A DNA stretch of 64,000 nucleotides, from positions 392,958-456,957 of the forward strand of contig JAIEMJ010000013.1 in NCBI GenBank assembly GCA_019752335.1, read 5' to 3'. The notes below the pieces were generated by a model. It was given only the letters and a program-made list of their open reading frames with translations, was not told the DNA's origin and did no database searches. How positions within the stretch are numbered: the stretch's first letter is position 1; the number at the start of each line of letters is the position of its first letter. The position numbers and the translations under genes were made by a program. The stretch comes from Bryobacteraceae bacterium (GTDB lineage: Bacteria; Acidobacteriota; Terriglobia; Bryobacterales; Bryobacteraceae). Shown here one piece after another: positions 36,657-44,777 of the stretch.

Positions 36657-37052
36657 ATGACTTTTCGCATCATCCTGGAGCAGCCGCCCGCAGGGGTCGA
36701 TATCGGCTTGCAGAAGGGCAAAGGCCACGCGTACGAGACGGTGCAGACGCAACGTTCCACCGGCGCCGACCTTGTCTTCGAGTTCACGACGCCCGCCAAG
36801 CTCGGCGGACCCTTCGTACAAGGCCCGCCCGCCGCACGCTTCGTCTATCTGGACATCGGCACCGCCGCCGGGCAAGTGGGTTCCATCTGGACGCGCCGCC
36901 TGAAAATTCCGCTCACCGGATTGCCGGAGGGCGTGGACTCTGTCGAGACCTTCGTGCCGGGCAAGGCGCGCGACGGCGGACCCAACTGCGGCACGGTGAA
37001 GCCCTTCGCGGGCTGGCGTGCTACCGGACCCCGGCCAAACCCAGTACCGTAG
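36657..37052 (+). CDS. DUF5990 family protein
   Basis: The 131-residue cytoplasmic protein matches DUF5990 features: FRIILEQPPAGVDIGLQKG near the start, FVQGPPAARFVYLDIGT in the middle, WTRRLKIPLTGLP, and the closing VPGKARDGGPNCGTVKPF. The function of DUF5990 is unknown. It has no signal peptide. The 3' end overlaps the convergent M20 peptidase gene by 32 bases. ATG 36657 is preferred because the family N-terminus begins there; an upstream ATG at 36588 would add an unrelated tail. It is monocistronic. Confidence 0.8.
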   Translation: MTFRIILEQPPAGVDIGLQKGKGHAYETVQTQRSTGADLVFEFTTPAKLGGPFVQGPPAARFVYLDIGTAAGQVGSIWTRRLKIPLTGLPEGVDSVETFVPGKARDGGPNCGTVKPFAGWRATGPRPNPVP

Positions 37053-38271
37053 TCAGCGCGACGTGCGCGGCCTGTACCTGCGCCGTCTTCTCCACGTCCA
37101 CCCATTCATCCAGCGAGTGCTGGCGTCCACCTTTGCCACGGCCGATCGTGGCGGCGGGGATACCCAGGCTGATCGGAATGTTCGAGTCCGTGCTGGAGAT
37201 GCTGTAAGAAGGTTTCAGTCCGAACGCGCGCACCACAGCGGCGATGGTCTCCACTAACGGGCTGTTGCGCGGCGTTTCTCCGGCTGGCCGGTCGCCGATC
37301 AGCTTGGCCTCCATCTTGATCTTGCCCTGCGCCGTAGAACGCGCGGCGTTTTCCTCTTCTACCGCCGCAAATAGTAACCCGTGAAACGAATCGACTAACT
37401 TACTCAACTCTTCCTTTGACTCGGACCGCATATCGACGTCCATCGACACTTCGAAAGGAATCGAATTCACGGAAGTACCGCCGCTCACTACGCCGATATT
37501 GTAAGTAGTCTTCGGCTCCGTAGGCACTTTCAGCTTCGCGAACTTCGCAATCGCGTTTGCCATCGCGTACGCTGGATTCACCAGGCCAAAGGCGCCATAA
37601 GAGTGGCCGCCAGGGCCGGTGAATACCACCCGAAAGCGCTTGCTGCCGGTACCTCCATTGGTAATCGACGCCGGCTCGCCGCCGTCAATCGAAATGAAAT
37701 TCTTCACGCGGCCCTTGTACTTGCCCTTCGTGAGTAAGTACTTCACCCCGCGCAGATCGCCCTCGCCCTCTTCGCCGACATTGCCCACAAATAAAATATC
37801 GGAGGCGGTGGTAAACTTTGCCGCGTCGAGGGTCCGAATGACTTCCAGCATCAGCGCCAAAGCACGCGTATCGTCCCCGACTCCGGGCGCTTCCAGCCGC
37901 GTGCCACTGCGCTTCACCTTCACGTTCGTACCCTCCGGAAACACCGTGTCCAGATGCGCCAACACAGCCAGCAGCGGACCATTCTCCTGCCCCTTCCGCA
38001 CGCCCATCACATTGCCTTCGGCATCCATTTCCACGTCGCTCAGGCCCAAGCGCCGCAGCTTTTCGAGATAGGCCTGCGCCCGGACTTTCTCCTTGAACGG
38101 TGGCGCGGGAATCTCCGTAAGTTCGATCAATTCGCGCACGAAGAGGTCATAGTCCGCATCGAGAAAAGCCGTGGCGGCTTTGAATTTGGTGTCGCTGGTG
38201 ATTCGTTTCACCACCTCGTCCGGTGATTGCCCGAAGGCGGCCAAAGCGACGAGGAGAAAGATGCTGCGCAT
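37021..38271 (-). CDS. exported M20-family metallopeptidase
   Basis: The 416-residue zinc peptidase has a signal peptide ending AAFGQS. Metal ligands typical of M20 are visible: LAHLDTVFPEG, GVGDDTRALALML, the catalytic/metal GNVGEEGEGDLRG, SIDGGEPASI and the closing RQHSLDEWVDV. The insertion TGPGGHSYGAFG is the dimerisation-lid type of PepT-like enzymes. It would cleave small peptides after export. The ATG at 38271 has AGGAAATCT upstream. Transcription is from the minus strand, and the start is 39 bases from the divergent PPOX gene. Confidence 0.9.
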   Translation of the reverse strand: MRSIFLLVALAAFGQSPDEVVKRITSDTKFKAATAFLDADYDLFVRELIELTEIPAPPFKEKVRAQAYLEKLRRLGLSDVEMDAEGNVMGVRKGQENGPLLAVLAHLDTVFPEGTNVKVKRSGTRLEAPGVGDDTRALALMLEVIRTLDAAKFTTASDILFVGNVGEEGEGDLRGVKYLLTKGKYKGRVKNFISIDGGEPASITNGGTGSKRFRVVFTGPGGHSYGAFGLVNPAYAMANAIAKFAKLKVPTEPKTTYNIGVVSGGTSVNSIPFEVSMDVDMRSESKEELSKLVDSFHGLLFAAVEEENAARSTAQGKIKMEAKLIGDRPAGETPRNSPLVETIAAVVRAFGLKPSYSISSTDSNIPISLGIPAATIGRGKGGRQHSLDEWVDVEKTAQVQAAHVALTTVLGLAGVR

Positions 38272-38298
38272 AGATTTCCTGAGGATAACACCGGCGGA

Positions 38299-38304
38299 TA
38301 CAAT
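38299..38304 (+). promoter_or_regulatory. -10-like box, probable leaderless start
   Basis: TACAAT ends exactly 6 bases before ATG 38311 (spacer TAAACG). No Shine-Dalgarno precedes the ATG. This is the clearest of the leaderless-type starts in the window. Confidence 0.5.
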
Positions 38305-38310
38305 TAAACG

Positions 38311-38922
38311 ATGGAATTGCTGGAAAAGCCCGAGGAGTTGCGCCAGTGCTACGAGCCGGCCTTGGAGCGGGCCGTGCTGAAGACCTTGCCTCAACTCGAC
38401 GGCCACTGCCGCCGCTTTATTGCGCTTTCGCCCTTCCTCTGCCTGGGCACCTCATCGAAGGACGGCGCCGACGTCACGCCCCGCGGCGACAGTCCCGGCT
38501 TCGTCCACGTGCTGGATGACCGCACGCTCGCCATCCCGGATTGGCGCGGCAACAACCGGCTGGATGCGCTCACCAACATCATCGAGAATCCTCAGGTCGG
38601 CTTGCTCTTTCTCGTGCCCGGCGTCGAGGAGACCCTGCGCGTCAACGGTGTCGCCCATATCACCACCGAGCCCACCGTTACCCAGCGCTGGCGCGTGAAT
38701 GGCAACCACCCCAAATCCGCCATCATCGTCACCGTACGCGAGGCGTTTCTGCATTGCGGCAAAGCTCTCATCCGCTCCCACCTCTGGCAAGGCACCTACC
38801 AGGTGGACCGCTCCGCGCTGCCCTCCTACGGCCAAATGCTGAAGGACCAAATCGTCGCCACCGAGTCCGCTGTGGAACTCGAGCGTTCCATCGCCGAAGC
38901 CTATCGCACCAAGCTGTACTAG
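38311..38922 (+). CDS. PPOX-class FMN-dependent flavoprotein
   Basis: The 203-residue protein matches the MSMEG_1061-type pyridoxamine 5'-phosphate oxidase-like family: SPFLCLGTSSKDGADVTPRGDSPGFV with the FMN-binding pattern, LAIPDWRGNNRLDALTNIIENPQVGLLFLVPG, and LRVNGVAHITTEP. It has no signal peptide and is a soluble enzyme. Substrates in the family include F420 or FMN-linked reductions, but a specific one cannot be named. It is followed 14 bases on by an unknown gene on the same strand, with GAAGGGG as ribosome site. Confidence 0.88.
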   Translation: MELLEKPEELRQCYEPALERAVLKTLPQLDGHCRRFIALSPFLCLGTSSKDGADVTPRGDSPGFVHVLDDRTLAIPDWRGNNRLDALTNIIENPQVGLLFLVPGVEETLRVNGVAHITTEPTVTQRWRVNGNHPKSAIIVTVREAFLHCGKALIRSHLWQGTYQVDRSALPSYGQMLKDQIVATESAVELERSIAEAYRTKLY

Positions 38923-38936
38923 ACTGAAGGGGCCGC

Positions 38937-39707
38937 ATGGCCCCAACTCTAGACCTCGACTCCTACCCGACCCTCGAAGCCCTCGCCCTCGAGCTCACCC
39001 CGCACTTAGTGCGTTACAACGACCAGTTTTCCTACGTCTTCACCGGCGTCACCCTGCACGAGGAGGACCTGAAGGACTTCCTCGAAGAGCCCATCACGGC
39101 CCTGCCACCCAAGGCGCTGGAACTCCTAGGGCCGGTGGAACTCTTCTTCGTGCCCTATCTCGAAAACATAGGCCCAGCCAGCAACGGCGTGAACGCCGTC
39201 CTGAAAGTCGCTACGAAACGGCCGCCCGACGGCTCCTATGGCTTCGCCGCCGGCTACGCGCGCGGCGCCGGGCATGCCTTATTCCTGGCCGCCCAGGAAT
39301 CGAACCTCAACGACTACCACTACTACTTCTTCCGCTCCATCGCCGGAATGGTATCCGAACGCCTGACACCCGCGAACCAGGACACTTACGTCAACCTGCT
39401 CACCGATGAAATCAAGGCGCAGGTACACGGCGAGATGGACGAGACGAGTTGGCGCATGAAGCAGGACTATCTCGAAACGAACAGCGTGCGGAAAAAGCCC
39501 GGCAAGGCTTTCTTCGAATACGCCCGCCAGTCGATGATCGACACGATGACCCTATACTTACACGGAATCTGCTGCGACATCGACGTCGAACCCGGCCCGC
39601 GCCAATTGGCCAGCCGCAGCATCCGCCGCCGGTTGGAATTCCTGCAGGACCTCATTCCGCCGCCCGAGGGCCGCCGTGCTCTGCCTGCCCCAGCGCGCAA
39701 ACCCTAG
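38937..39707 (+). CDS. hypothetical protein, 256 aa
   Basis: I do not recognise the family. It is a soluble protein: YPTLEALALELTPHLVRYNDQF at the start, then LLGPVELFFVPYLENIGPASNG, a central part with GYARGAGHALFLAAQESNLNDYHYYFFRS, and a helical C-terminal half with a Cys pair (HGICCDIDVEP). No signal peptide is present. GAAGGGG lies at a usual ribosome-site distance, and the gene follows the PPOX gene closely. Its stop overlaps the 3' end of the convergent modC gene by 4 bases. No function is assigned. Confidence 0.7.
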   Translation: MAPTLDLDSYPTLEALALELTPHLVRYNDQFSYVFTGVTLHEEDLKDFLEEPITALPPKALELLGPVELFFVPYLENIGPASNGVNAVLKVATKRPPDGSYGFAAGYARGAGHALFLAAQESNLNDYHYYFFRSIAGMVSERLTPANQDTYVNLLTDEIKAQVHGEMDETSWRMKQDYLETNSVRKKPGKAFFEYARQSMIDTMTLYLHGICCDIDVEPGPRQLASRSIRRRLEFLQDLIPPPEGRRALPAPARKP

Positions 39708-40648
39708 CGGAGCAGCCTTAGCCTCTCCGGCGGAAAGCGAACCGCCCAGTGCTCCGCCAGGGGACCCGGTGCCCGGTCCACCAGCAGTCCGCCGGCAAAC
39801 TCCAGCCGCTCGCCGCCCGTATGCTCGTAGCTGTGCGCCAGCGTCGCCGCGAACTCCCCTTCCCGCAACTCGCCCTCCCTGGGCCGCGCCTCCACATGCC
39901 GGTACTCGATGCATCGCCACTGCCCGTTCGGCCCCGGCAGCACGTTATAAGTCCCCAGCAGACGCGCCACCTCCGCCGTCGCCGGCCGCTCGGCGATCGC
40001 CCGCGGCACGCCCGTCTGAATCACATGCCCCTCGCGCATCACCAGCATCTGCGCGCCCAGCGCGTAACCTTCGTCCAGATCGTGCGTTACCAGCAGCACC
40101 GGCGTCGTCAACCCTGCCAGCACGCTGTAAAGCTCCTGTCGCAGACCCGAGTCGAGTCCACGCGCGGGCTCATCCAACAACAGCAATCGCGGTTGGCCAA
40201 TCAAACTCCGCGCAATCGACCCCCGCTGCCGCTGGCCGCCCGACAGTTGGCTCGGCCGGCGACCGGCCACTTCGCTCAGCCGGAAGCGCTCCAGCATCTC
40301 ACCCGTCGACGGTCCGCCGGGCCGCTGCCGCGCGGCGAACTCCAGATTCTCACGCAACGTCAGATGCGGAAACAGCGCGTAGTTCTGAAAGACGTAGCCC
40401 GTGCGGCGGCTGCGGGCCGGTAGATTCACGCGCGCGCGACTGTCGTAGAGCACTTCGCCATCCAGCACCACCCTTCCGCTATCGGCCTGCGTGAATCCGG
40501 CAATCAAGTCGAGCGTGAGGGTCTTTCCCGAGCCTGAAGGCCCAAATAAGACGGTAACCCCGGTGGCCGCCGTAAACTGCAAATCCAGATGAAACGCCGC
40601 CGACTCGGCCCGCCCCGGAAAGCCCTTATGCAGCGTCGCCTCTAACAT
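39704..40648 (-). CDS. modC: molybdate ABC transporter ATP-binding protein
   Basis: The 314-residue protein has the ABC ATPase motifs GPSGSGKT (Walker A), LSGGQRQRGSIARSL (signature), LLLLDEPARGLDS (Walker B) and VTHDLDEGYALG (H-loop). GYVFQNYALFPHLTLRENL is characteristic of ModC-type ATPases. The C-terminal 90 residues are a regulatory beta domain, more divergent than the usual MOP/TOBE pair. The start at 40648 overlaps the ModB stop by 7 bases. ModC powers molybdate import with ModB. It is the last gene of the Mo cassette. Confidence 0.9.
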   Translation of the reverse strand: MLEATLHKGFPGRAESAAFHLDLQFTAATGVTVLFGPSGSGKTLTLDLIAGFTQADSGRVVLDGEVLYDSRARVNLPARSRRTGYVFQNYALFPHLTLRENLEFAARQRPGGPSTGEMLERFRLSEVAGRRPSQLSGGQRQRGSIARSLIGQPRLLLLDEPARGLDSGLRQELYSVLAGLTTPVLLVTHDLDEGYALGAQMLVMREGHVIQTGVPRAIAERPATAEVARLLGTYNVLPGPNGQWRCIEYRHVEARPREGELREGEFAATLAHSYEHTGGERLEFAGGLLVDRAPGPLAEHWAVRFPPERLRLLR

Positions 40649-41304
40649 TCGGCCTTGCGGTTGAGCCGGTTGGCCAACGTCAGAATCACCACCGCCGTTA
40701 ACGACACGGCAATCACCAGAGTCCGCGCCAAGGCGCCTTGTCCGCTTTCCACCGCATCGTAAATTGCCGTGGCCACCGTCTGGGTGCGCCCGGGAATGTT
40801 GCCGGCGATCATGATCGTCACACCGAAGTCGCCCATCGCCCGCGCGAAGGCCAGCGCGCCCGCCGCCGCAATCGGCCGTCGCGCCAAGGGCAAGGTAATG
40901 CTCCAGAAGACACGCCATTCAGTCGCGCCCAGATTGCGCGCCGCCCATTCGTAGGTGCTATCCACGCCTTCCAGCGCCGCCCGCGCGCTCTTCACCAGCA
41001 GTGGCGCGGAATGAACGAAAGCGGCCACGATCGCGGCCTGCCAAGTAAATACCAGCGGCCCGCCGGTAAGCGTTTCGTAGAATTGCCCTAAGCTACTCTC
41101 GCGCCCCAGCACAATCAGCAGGTAGTAGCCCAGCACCGTCGGCGGCAGTACCAGGGGCAGCGTCACCAGCGAATCGAGAATCTCCTTGCCGCGAAAGTCA
41201 CGGTTAGCGAGCCAATAGGCGCACCACACGCCGATCACCAGCGACATGCCAGTAGAGATGGCGGCGACACGCAAACTCAGCCATAGCGGGGACCAATCGG
41301 TCAT
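40642..41304 (-). CDS. modB: molybdate ABC transporter permease
   Basis: The 220-residue permease has five to six hydrophobic helices. It carries the EAA-loop-like AARNLGATEWRVFWSITLPLARRPI, which contacts the ATPase, and LVTLPLVLPPTVLGYYLL and MGDFGVTIMIAGNIPGRTQT, typical of ModB. It lies 33 bases after the Mo-oxidoreductase gene stop and overlaps modC. No ModA-like binding protein is adjacent in the window, so the periplasmic receptor must be encoded elsewhere. TAGAAT 9 bases before the ATG may be a secondary -10. Confidence 0.9.
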   Translation of the reverse strand: MTDWSPLWLSLRVAAISTGMSLVIGVWCAYWLANRDFRGKEILDSLVTLPLVLPPTVLGYYLLIVLGRESSLGQFYETLTGGPLVFTWQAAIVAAFVHSAPLLVKSARAALEGVDSTYEWAARNLGATEWRVFWSITLPLARRPIAAAGALAFARAMGDFGVTIMIAGNIPGRTQTVATAIYDAVESGQGALARTLVIAVSLTAVVILTLANRLNRKAEC

Positions 41305-41337
41305 CAGAGTTTGATTCTAACGTGCAAGGCGCGGGCG

Positions 41338-42051
41338 TCAAATCCCGGCGTACCAGGAGTATTCGCTCCGGCCCTCCGGGGCGCGGTCCGTCACGGTGAT
41401 CCGATTGACATATTTCAGGCTGCGGTAGCCCAGTTGCCGCGGCACGCGCAACCGCAGCGGCCCTCCATGCCCCGGCGGCAGTTCGCCGCCGTTCATCCCG
41501 TAAGCCAACAGCGTTTGCGGATGCCGCGCTTCGTCAATATCGATGCTGCCCCACCAACCGTTTTGGATCGTGTGGAAGACGACGAACTTCGCGCCCGTGC
41601 GCGCGCCCACCAGGTTCAGCACCTCCGACAACGGCGCGCCAGTCCATTCGGCGATGTAGCTCCAGCCCTCTTCGCATGCCAGATGCGTGATTTGCGACCG
41701 CGAAGGATACCGGCGCAAGTCGGCCACGGAGAGCGTCGTGGGGCGCGCCACCATGCCGTCCACCTGCACGCGCCAGTCCGCGAAGCCCGCCTCCACGTGC
41801 TTCACGTAGGCTTCCTCCTTCGGGGGCTTGCCGTTCTGGTGCGGCGGCCGCGAAATCTCGCTGCGCGGAAACTCGCGCGCCAAGGCGTTGCGCGTCAGCA
41901 GCCGGTGCGCGGCGTAGGTCAACGTCGTCCCCGGGCCGTAGATCCCACTCCCATCCGGCGGCACCAGGTCGTACTGCTCGGCGAGTTGTTCAGCGGCCAC
42001 CAGTCCCGCCGCTCCGGCGACTCCCGTCGTAACTAGCGTCCGTCGCTTCAT
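41338..42051 (-). CDS. Tat-exported molybdopterin oxidoreductase, sulfite-oxidase family
   Basis: The 237-residue protein has a twin-arginine-type leader (MKRRTLVTTGVAGAAGLVA) and a sulfite-oxidase-fold Moco domain. WRVQVDGMVARPTTLSVADL, THLACEEGWSYIAEWTGAPL with the Cys that ligates Mo, and MNGGELPPGHGGPLRLRVPRQLGYRSLKYV are the family's core. It resembles MsrP/YedY in length and order. The physiological substrate is uncertain; sulfoxide reduction is one possibility. ATGA overlap with the upstream cytochrome b gene indicates a coupled enzyme-electron carrier pair. It would receive its cofactor metal from the ModBC genes downstream. Confidence 0.9.
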   Translation of the reverse strand: MKRRTLVTTGVAGAAGLVAAEQLAEQYDLVPPDGSGIYGPGTTLTYAAHRLLTRNALAREFPRSEISRPPHQNGKPPKEEAYVKHVEAGFADWRVQVDGMVARPTTLSVADLRRYPSRSQITHLACEEGWSYIAEWTGAPLSEVLNLVGARTGAKFVVFHTIQNGWWGSIDIDEARHPQTLLAYGMNGGELPPGHGGPLRLRVPRQLGYRSLKYVNRITVTDRAPEGRSEYSWYAGI

Positions 42052-42737
42052 AAGGACTCCTTGCTCTGTCCAATCGTCATCCCGCGCAGGCCGGCTCGAA
42101 AGCCCGTCACCCACACCATCGCCACATGCACCACCACAAACAGCACCAGCGCCAGCGTCGCAAAGAAGTGGATCGTCCGCGCCGATTGCTGTCCCCCAAA
42201 GGCAGTGACAGTCAGCGGAAAGGCCGCGGTGAAGCCGGGCGCCATGGCCAGCCCGGTCCAGATCATCAGCGGGAAAAGCCCGAACACCACGCCGGCGTAA
42301 GCCAGCCGCTGCAGGACGTTGTAGCCTTCCCCAGACGATGGCTCGAAGCGCAGATGCGCCTTCCAAGACGCCGACATCGCGCGCCAGGAAAGGTCACTCC
42401 GCGCGGGAAGCAGGTTGCGGCGGAAGTGTCCGCGTCGTAAGCCGCTGATACCGTAGACCAGCGCGGTGAAAGCCACCAGCCAGGCGGCCTGAAAGTGCAA
42501 ATTCCGGCTCCAGCCATTCTGATCCGGCAGCACAAACGAATACCCCGTTTCCAGCCCGCGCGAGGCCGGGATCGGCAGCTTGAAGAGGTAAGGCCCTGAC
42601 GCATTGCCTGCTTCGCCCCAATAGAAGCGCGGATGCGAGATGAGGATCTCGACGCCCGTCACCAGCAAAGCCAGAAAGCTAAGGGCGGTGAGCCAGTGCG
42701 TCACCCTCACCAGGACACGATGCCTTGGTTCAGCCAT
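42048..42737 (-). CDS. cytochrome b561-type membrane subunit
   Basis: The 229-residue protein opens HRVLVRVTHWLTALSFLALLVTG, the first helix of b-type cytochromes with a heme-ligand His. Three further helices follow (FQAAWLVAFTALVYGISG, FGLFPLMIWTGLAMAPG, HFFATLALVLFVVVHVAMVW), each with His candidates. It would take electrons from quinol and pass them to, or from, the Mo enzyme, as YedZ/MsrQ does for YedY, although this protein is of the cytochrome b561/Ni-Fe-hydrogenase-b type. Its stop overlaps the Mo enzyme start. GTG 42746 is an alternative start. Confidence 0.85.
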   Translation of the reverse strand: MAEPRHRVLVRVTHWLTALSFLALLVTGVEILISHPRFYWGEAGNASGPYLFKLPIPASRGLETGYSFVLPDQNGWSRNLHFQAAWLVAFTALVYGISGLRRGHFRRNLLPARSDLSWRAMSASWKAHLRFEPSSGEGYNVLQRLAYAGVVFGLFPLMIWTGLAMAPGFTAAFPLTVTAFGGQQSARTIHFFATLALVLFVVVHVAMVWVTGFRAGLRGMTIGQSKESL

Positions 42738-42856
42738 GCCGCTCACCGTGCCGCTGCCGGGCGCATTTGGTAGCCATGCGAATGAATCTCCTAGGCAGGC
42801 ATCTTACCAGGGTTAGCGGGAAGCTTCGATCTCCTTCGCGTTCCACTCGAATCAGC

Positions 42857-43375
42857 CTATGGCAGAACCCGCAGCTTCGCCACCGGTTCGGCCATCTCTA
42901 CCTCGCGATACTGCGCATCGCAAGGATAAGGCTCGCGGCCCGCCTCGCGAATCGCTCGCCAGATCTCGCGGCGATCCAGATCCGGCGGGAAGCCGGTGAG
43001 TTCGTCCGCGCCGAAGCGCAGCGCCACTTGCGCCATCGCGTCGGTAAGCACGCTCCAATTGGCGCGGATGTGCGTCGTGGGTGGCAGCGCGAGCCGGGCG
43101 AGCGCGATCAGCCGGATCTCCGCCTCGCCGGTGGTATCGCCGTTCATCGCCAGCACCCGCGGCTCGACGCTCGGGCCCTCGCGCAACGACAGCAACGCCG
43201 CCACCGCATCTTCCGCGGTCGCCGACGAAGGCAACGCCAACGCCTCCCCGGGCAAAGCCTGCGCGCTGAAGTAAACCCGATTCCCGTGCGCGGCCTCGCG
43301 CACCGCGTTCGCGCGCGCGCCCAGCGCCAGCAGCGGCAGCTTCGCCGCCTCCAATAGTTCCGATTCGTCCATCAT
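42857..43375 (-). CDS. shrunken MqnE-like protein lacking the radical-SAM core
   Basis: The 172-residue protein aligns by eye with both ends of aminofutalosine synthase MqnE. Residues 1-35 (LLALGARANAVREAAHGNRVYF) match the MqnE N-terminal helix. Residues about 85-140 (TTGEAEIRLIALARLAL, HIRANWSVLTDAMAQVALRFGADELTG) and WRAIREAGREPYPCDAQY match its C-terminal part. The intervening radical-SAM core, about 200 residues in MqnE, is reduced to about 50 residues with no CxxxCxxC motif, so no Fe-S cluster or radical chemistry is possible. The frame is intact with normal codon use. ATGA overlap couples it to the MqnP gene. It may be scaffold, regulatory or decayed; no enzymatic role is assigned. Confidence 0.7.
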   Translation of the reverse strand: MMDESELLEAAKLPLLALGARANAVREAAHGNRVYFSAQALPGEALALPSSATAEDAVAALLSLREGPSVEPRVLAMNGDTTGEAEIRLIALARLALPPTTHIRANWSVLTDAMAQVALRFGADELTGFPPDLDRREIWRAIREAGREPYPCDAQYREVEMAEPVAKLRVLP

Positions 43376-44262
43376 GAAAGCCAAAGAATGTCCAATACCC
43401 AGCATGCGCCAAAAATGACGCTCACCCAGCCGTTCACCGCGAAGAAGGCCGCATCCACGCGCCGCAGGTCCTCCGGCTTCACCAGCGAGTGCTCGTAGGC
43501 CAGCAGCGCCGCCGTCATCCCGATGCCTGCCGCGGCCAGCGCATGCAGCCCGTAGGCCTGCCACAGCCACAGCAGGCAGCCCAGCATGACGGCGTGCAGC
43601 CCTTGCGCCACGCGCAAAGCGCGGGCGATACCCAGCCGCACCGGGATGCTGTGGAGTCCGCTCGCGCGGTCAAACTCGTAGTCCTGGCACGCGTAGATGA
43701 TGTCGAAGCCCGCCGTCCAGCACAACACCCCCGCGGTGAGCGCCGCCAGCCGCCAGTCGATCCGGCCTGTCAGCGCGATGCCCGCCGCCATCGGCGCGAT
43801 GCCCAACGCCAGCCCCAACACCAAGTGCGACAGCGCCGTGAACCGCTTCGTAAACGAGTAGAACAGAATCACGCCCAATGCCACCGGCGACAGCCACAAA
43901 CACAGTGGACCCAGCATCGCCGACGACAGCTCAAACAGCGCGACCGCGACGCCAAAGAAGCTCCACACGAAACCCACCGGCAGCAGTCCCGCCGGCAGAT
44001 GCCGCATCGCCGTGCGCGGATTGCGCGCGTCAATGTGCCGGTCGAGCAAACGGTTAAAAGCCATCGCGGCGGACCGCGCCGCCACCATCGCCAGCAGCAT
44101 CCAACCGAACTTCGCCTCCATCCCGGTCACCGCCTTATGCGCCCCCTGCCAAGCCAACATCGCCCCCGTCAGGGCGAACGGCAGCGCAAAGACGGAATGC
44201 TCGAACTTGATCATGTCCAGCGTCAAACGCAGGCGCTGCCAGGGTGAGGTGGAGGTGGTCAT
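43372..44262 (-). CDS. mqnP: UbiA-type prenyltransferase, probable MqnP
   Basis: The 296-residue membrane protein has seven to nine helices and the two Asp-rich prenyl-diphosphate motifs of UbiA enzymes: AFNRLLDRHIDARNPRT (about residue 66-84) and ACQDYEFDRASGLHSIP (about 190-206). KFEHSVFALPFALTGAML at the N-terminus is typical of the MqnP/4-hydroxybenzoate group. It would attach a polyprenyl chain to a naphthoate in the futalosine menaquinone pathway. The MqnP assignment rests on similarity and on the coupled MqnE-like neighbour. UbiA of ubiquinone synthesis is the alternative. Confidence 0.82.
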   Translation of the reverse strand: MTTSTSPWQRLRLTLDMIKFEHSVFALPFALTGAMLAWQGAHKAVTGMEAKFGWMLLAMVAARSAAMAFNRLLDRHIDARNPRTAMRHLPAGLLPVGFVWSFFGVAVALFELSSAMLGPLCLWLSPVALGVILFYSFTKRFTALSHLVLGLALGIAPMAAGIALTGRIDWRLAALTAGVLCWTAGFDIIYACQDYEFDRASGLHSIPVRLGIARALRVAQGLHAVMLGCLLWLWQAYGLHALAAAGIGMTAALLAYEHSLVKPEDLRRVDAAFFAVNGWVSVIFGACWVLDILWLS

Positions 44263-44305
44263 GAGGCAAAAAGGTACGCCAAAAAGGTACAGTAGTGATT
44301 ATCCG

Positions 44306-44761
44306 ATGCAGCCCCTTCGTTTGGCATTTTTTCTCACCCTCATTTTCCTTTCCTCCTGCAGCGAGCCCACCACCCGTCCCGAGGACATCGGCACCCGGCT
44401 CATCACCATGCCCGCCGGCCAACGCGTTCGCGTCGAGGTAAAGATTCTTCCCGAGGACATCATGCGCGGCATGATGTTTCGCGACCGCCTTGACCCGGAC
44501 CGCGGCATGATGTTCCTGCACAAGCCGCCCGGCAAGTACCCCTATTGGATGTACCAAGTGAAGATCCCGCTGGATATTATCTGGATGGACCAGCAGGGCA
44601 ACATCGTCGAAATCTCCGCCAATACCCCGCCCTGCCCCTCCGCCACCGCCAGCCAATGCCCGTACTTCGGCGGCACGCGCACCGCGCAAGTCGTCCTCGA
44701 ACTCGCCAGCGGCATGGCCGCCAAGTACGGCCTCGCCACCGGCATGCGCGTGTCACTATAA
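44306..44761 (+). CDS. DUF192 lipoprotein
   Basis: The 151-residue product begins with a lipoprotein signal, TLIFLSSCSEP, with the acylated Cys. A DUF192 domain follows: VEVKILPEDIMRGMMFRDRLDPDRGMMF, then WMYQVKIPLDIIWMDQQGNIVEIS and LELASGMAAKYGLATGMRV. The function of DUF192 is unknown, although the fold is a small beta barrel. The start is ATG 44306; a TACAGT and a GATTAT lie just upstream, so a short-leader transcript is likely. The larB gene follows 16 bases on, with AGAGGAAA as ribosome site. Confidence 0.88.
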   Translation: MQPLRLAFFLTLIFLSSCSEPTTRPEDIGTRLITMPAGQRVRVEVKILPEDIMRGMMFRDRLDPDRGMMFLHKPPGKYPYWMYQVKIPLDIIWMDQQGNIVEISANTPPCPSATASQCPYFGGTRTAQVVLELASGMAAKYGLATGMRVSL

Positions 44762-44777
44762 GAGGAAACACCCACCC

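Noticed and set aside
42852..43412. Alternative frame over the MqnE-like gene
   Set aside because: It is Arg/Gly-rich shadow coding. The chosen frame matches MqnE at both ends and starts in ATGA overlap with mqnP.
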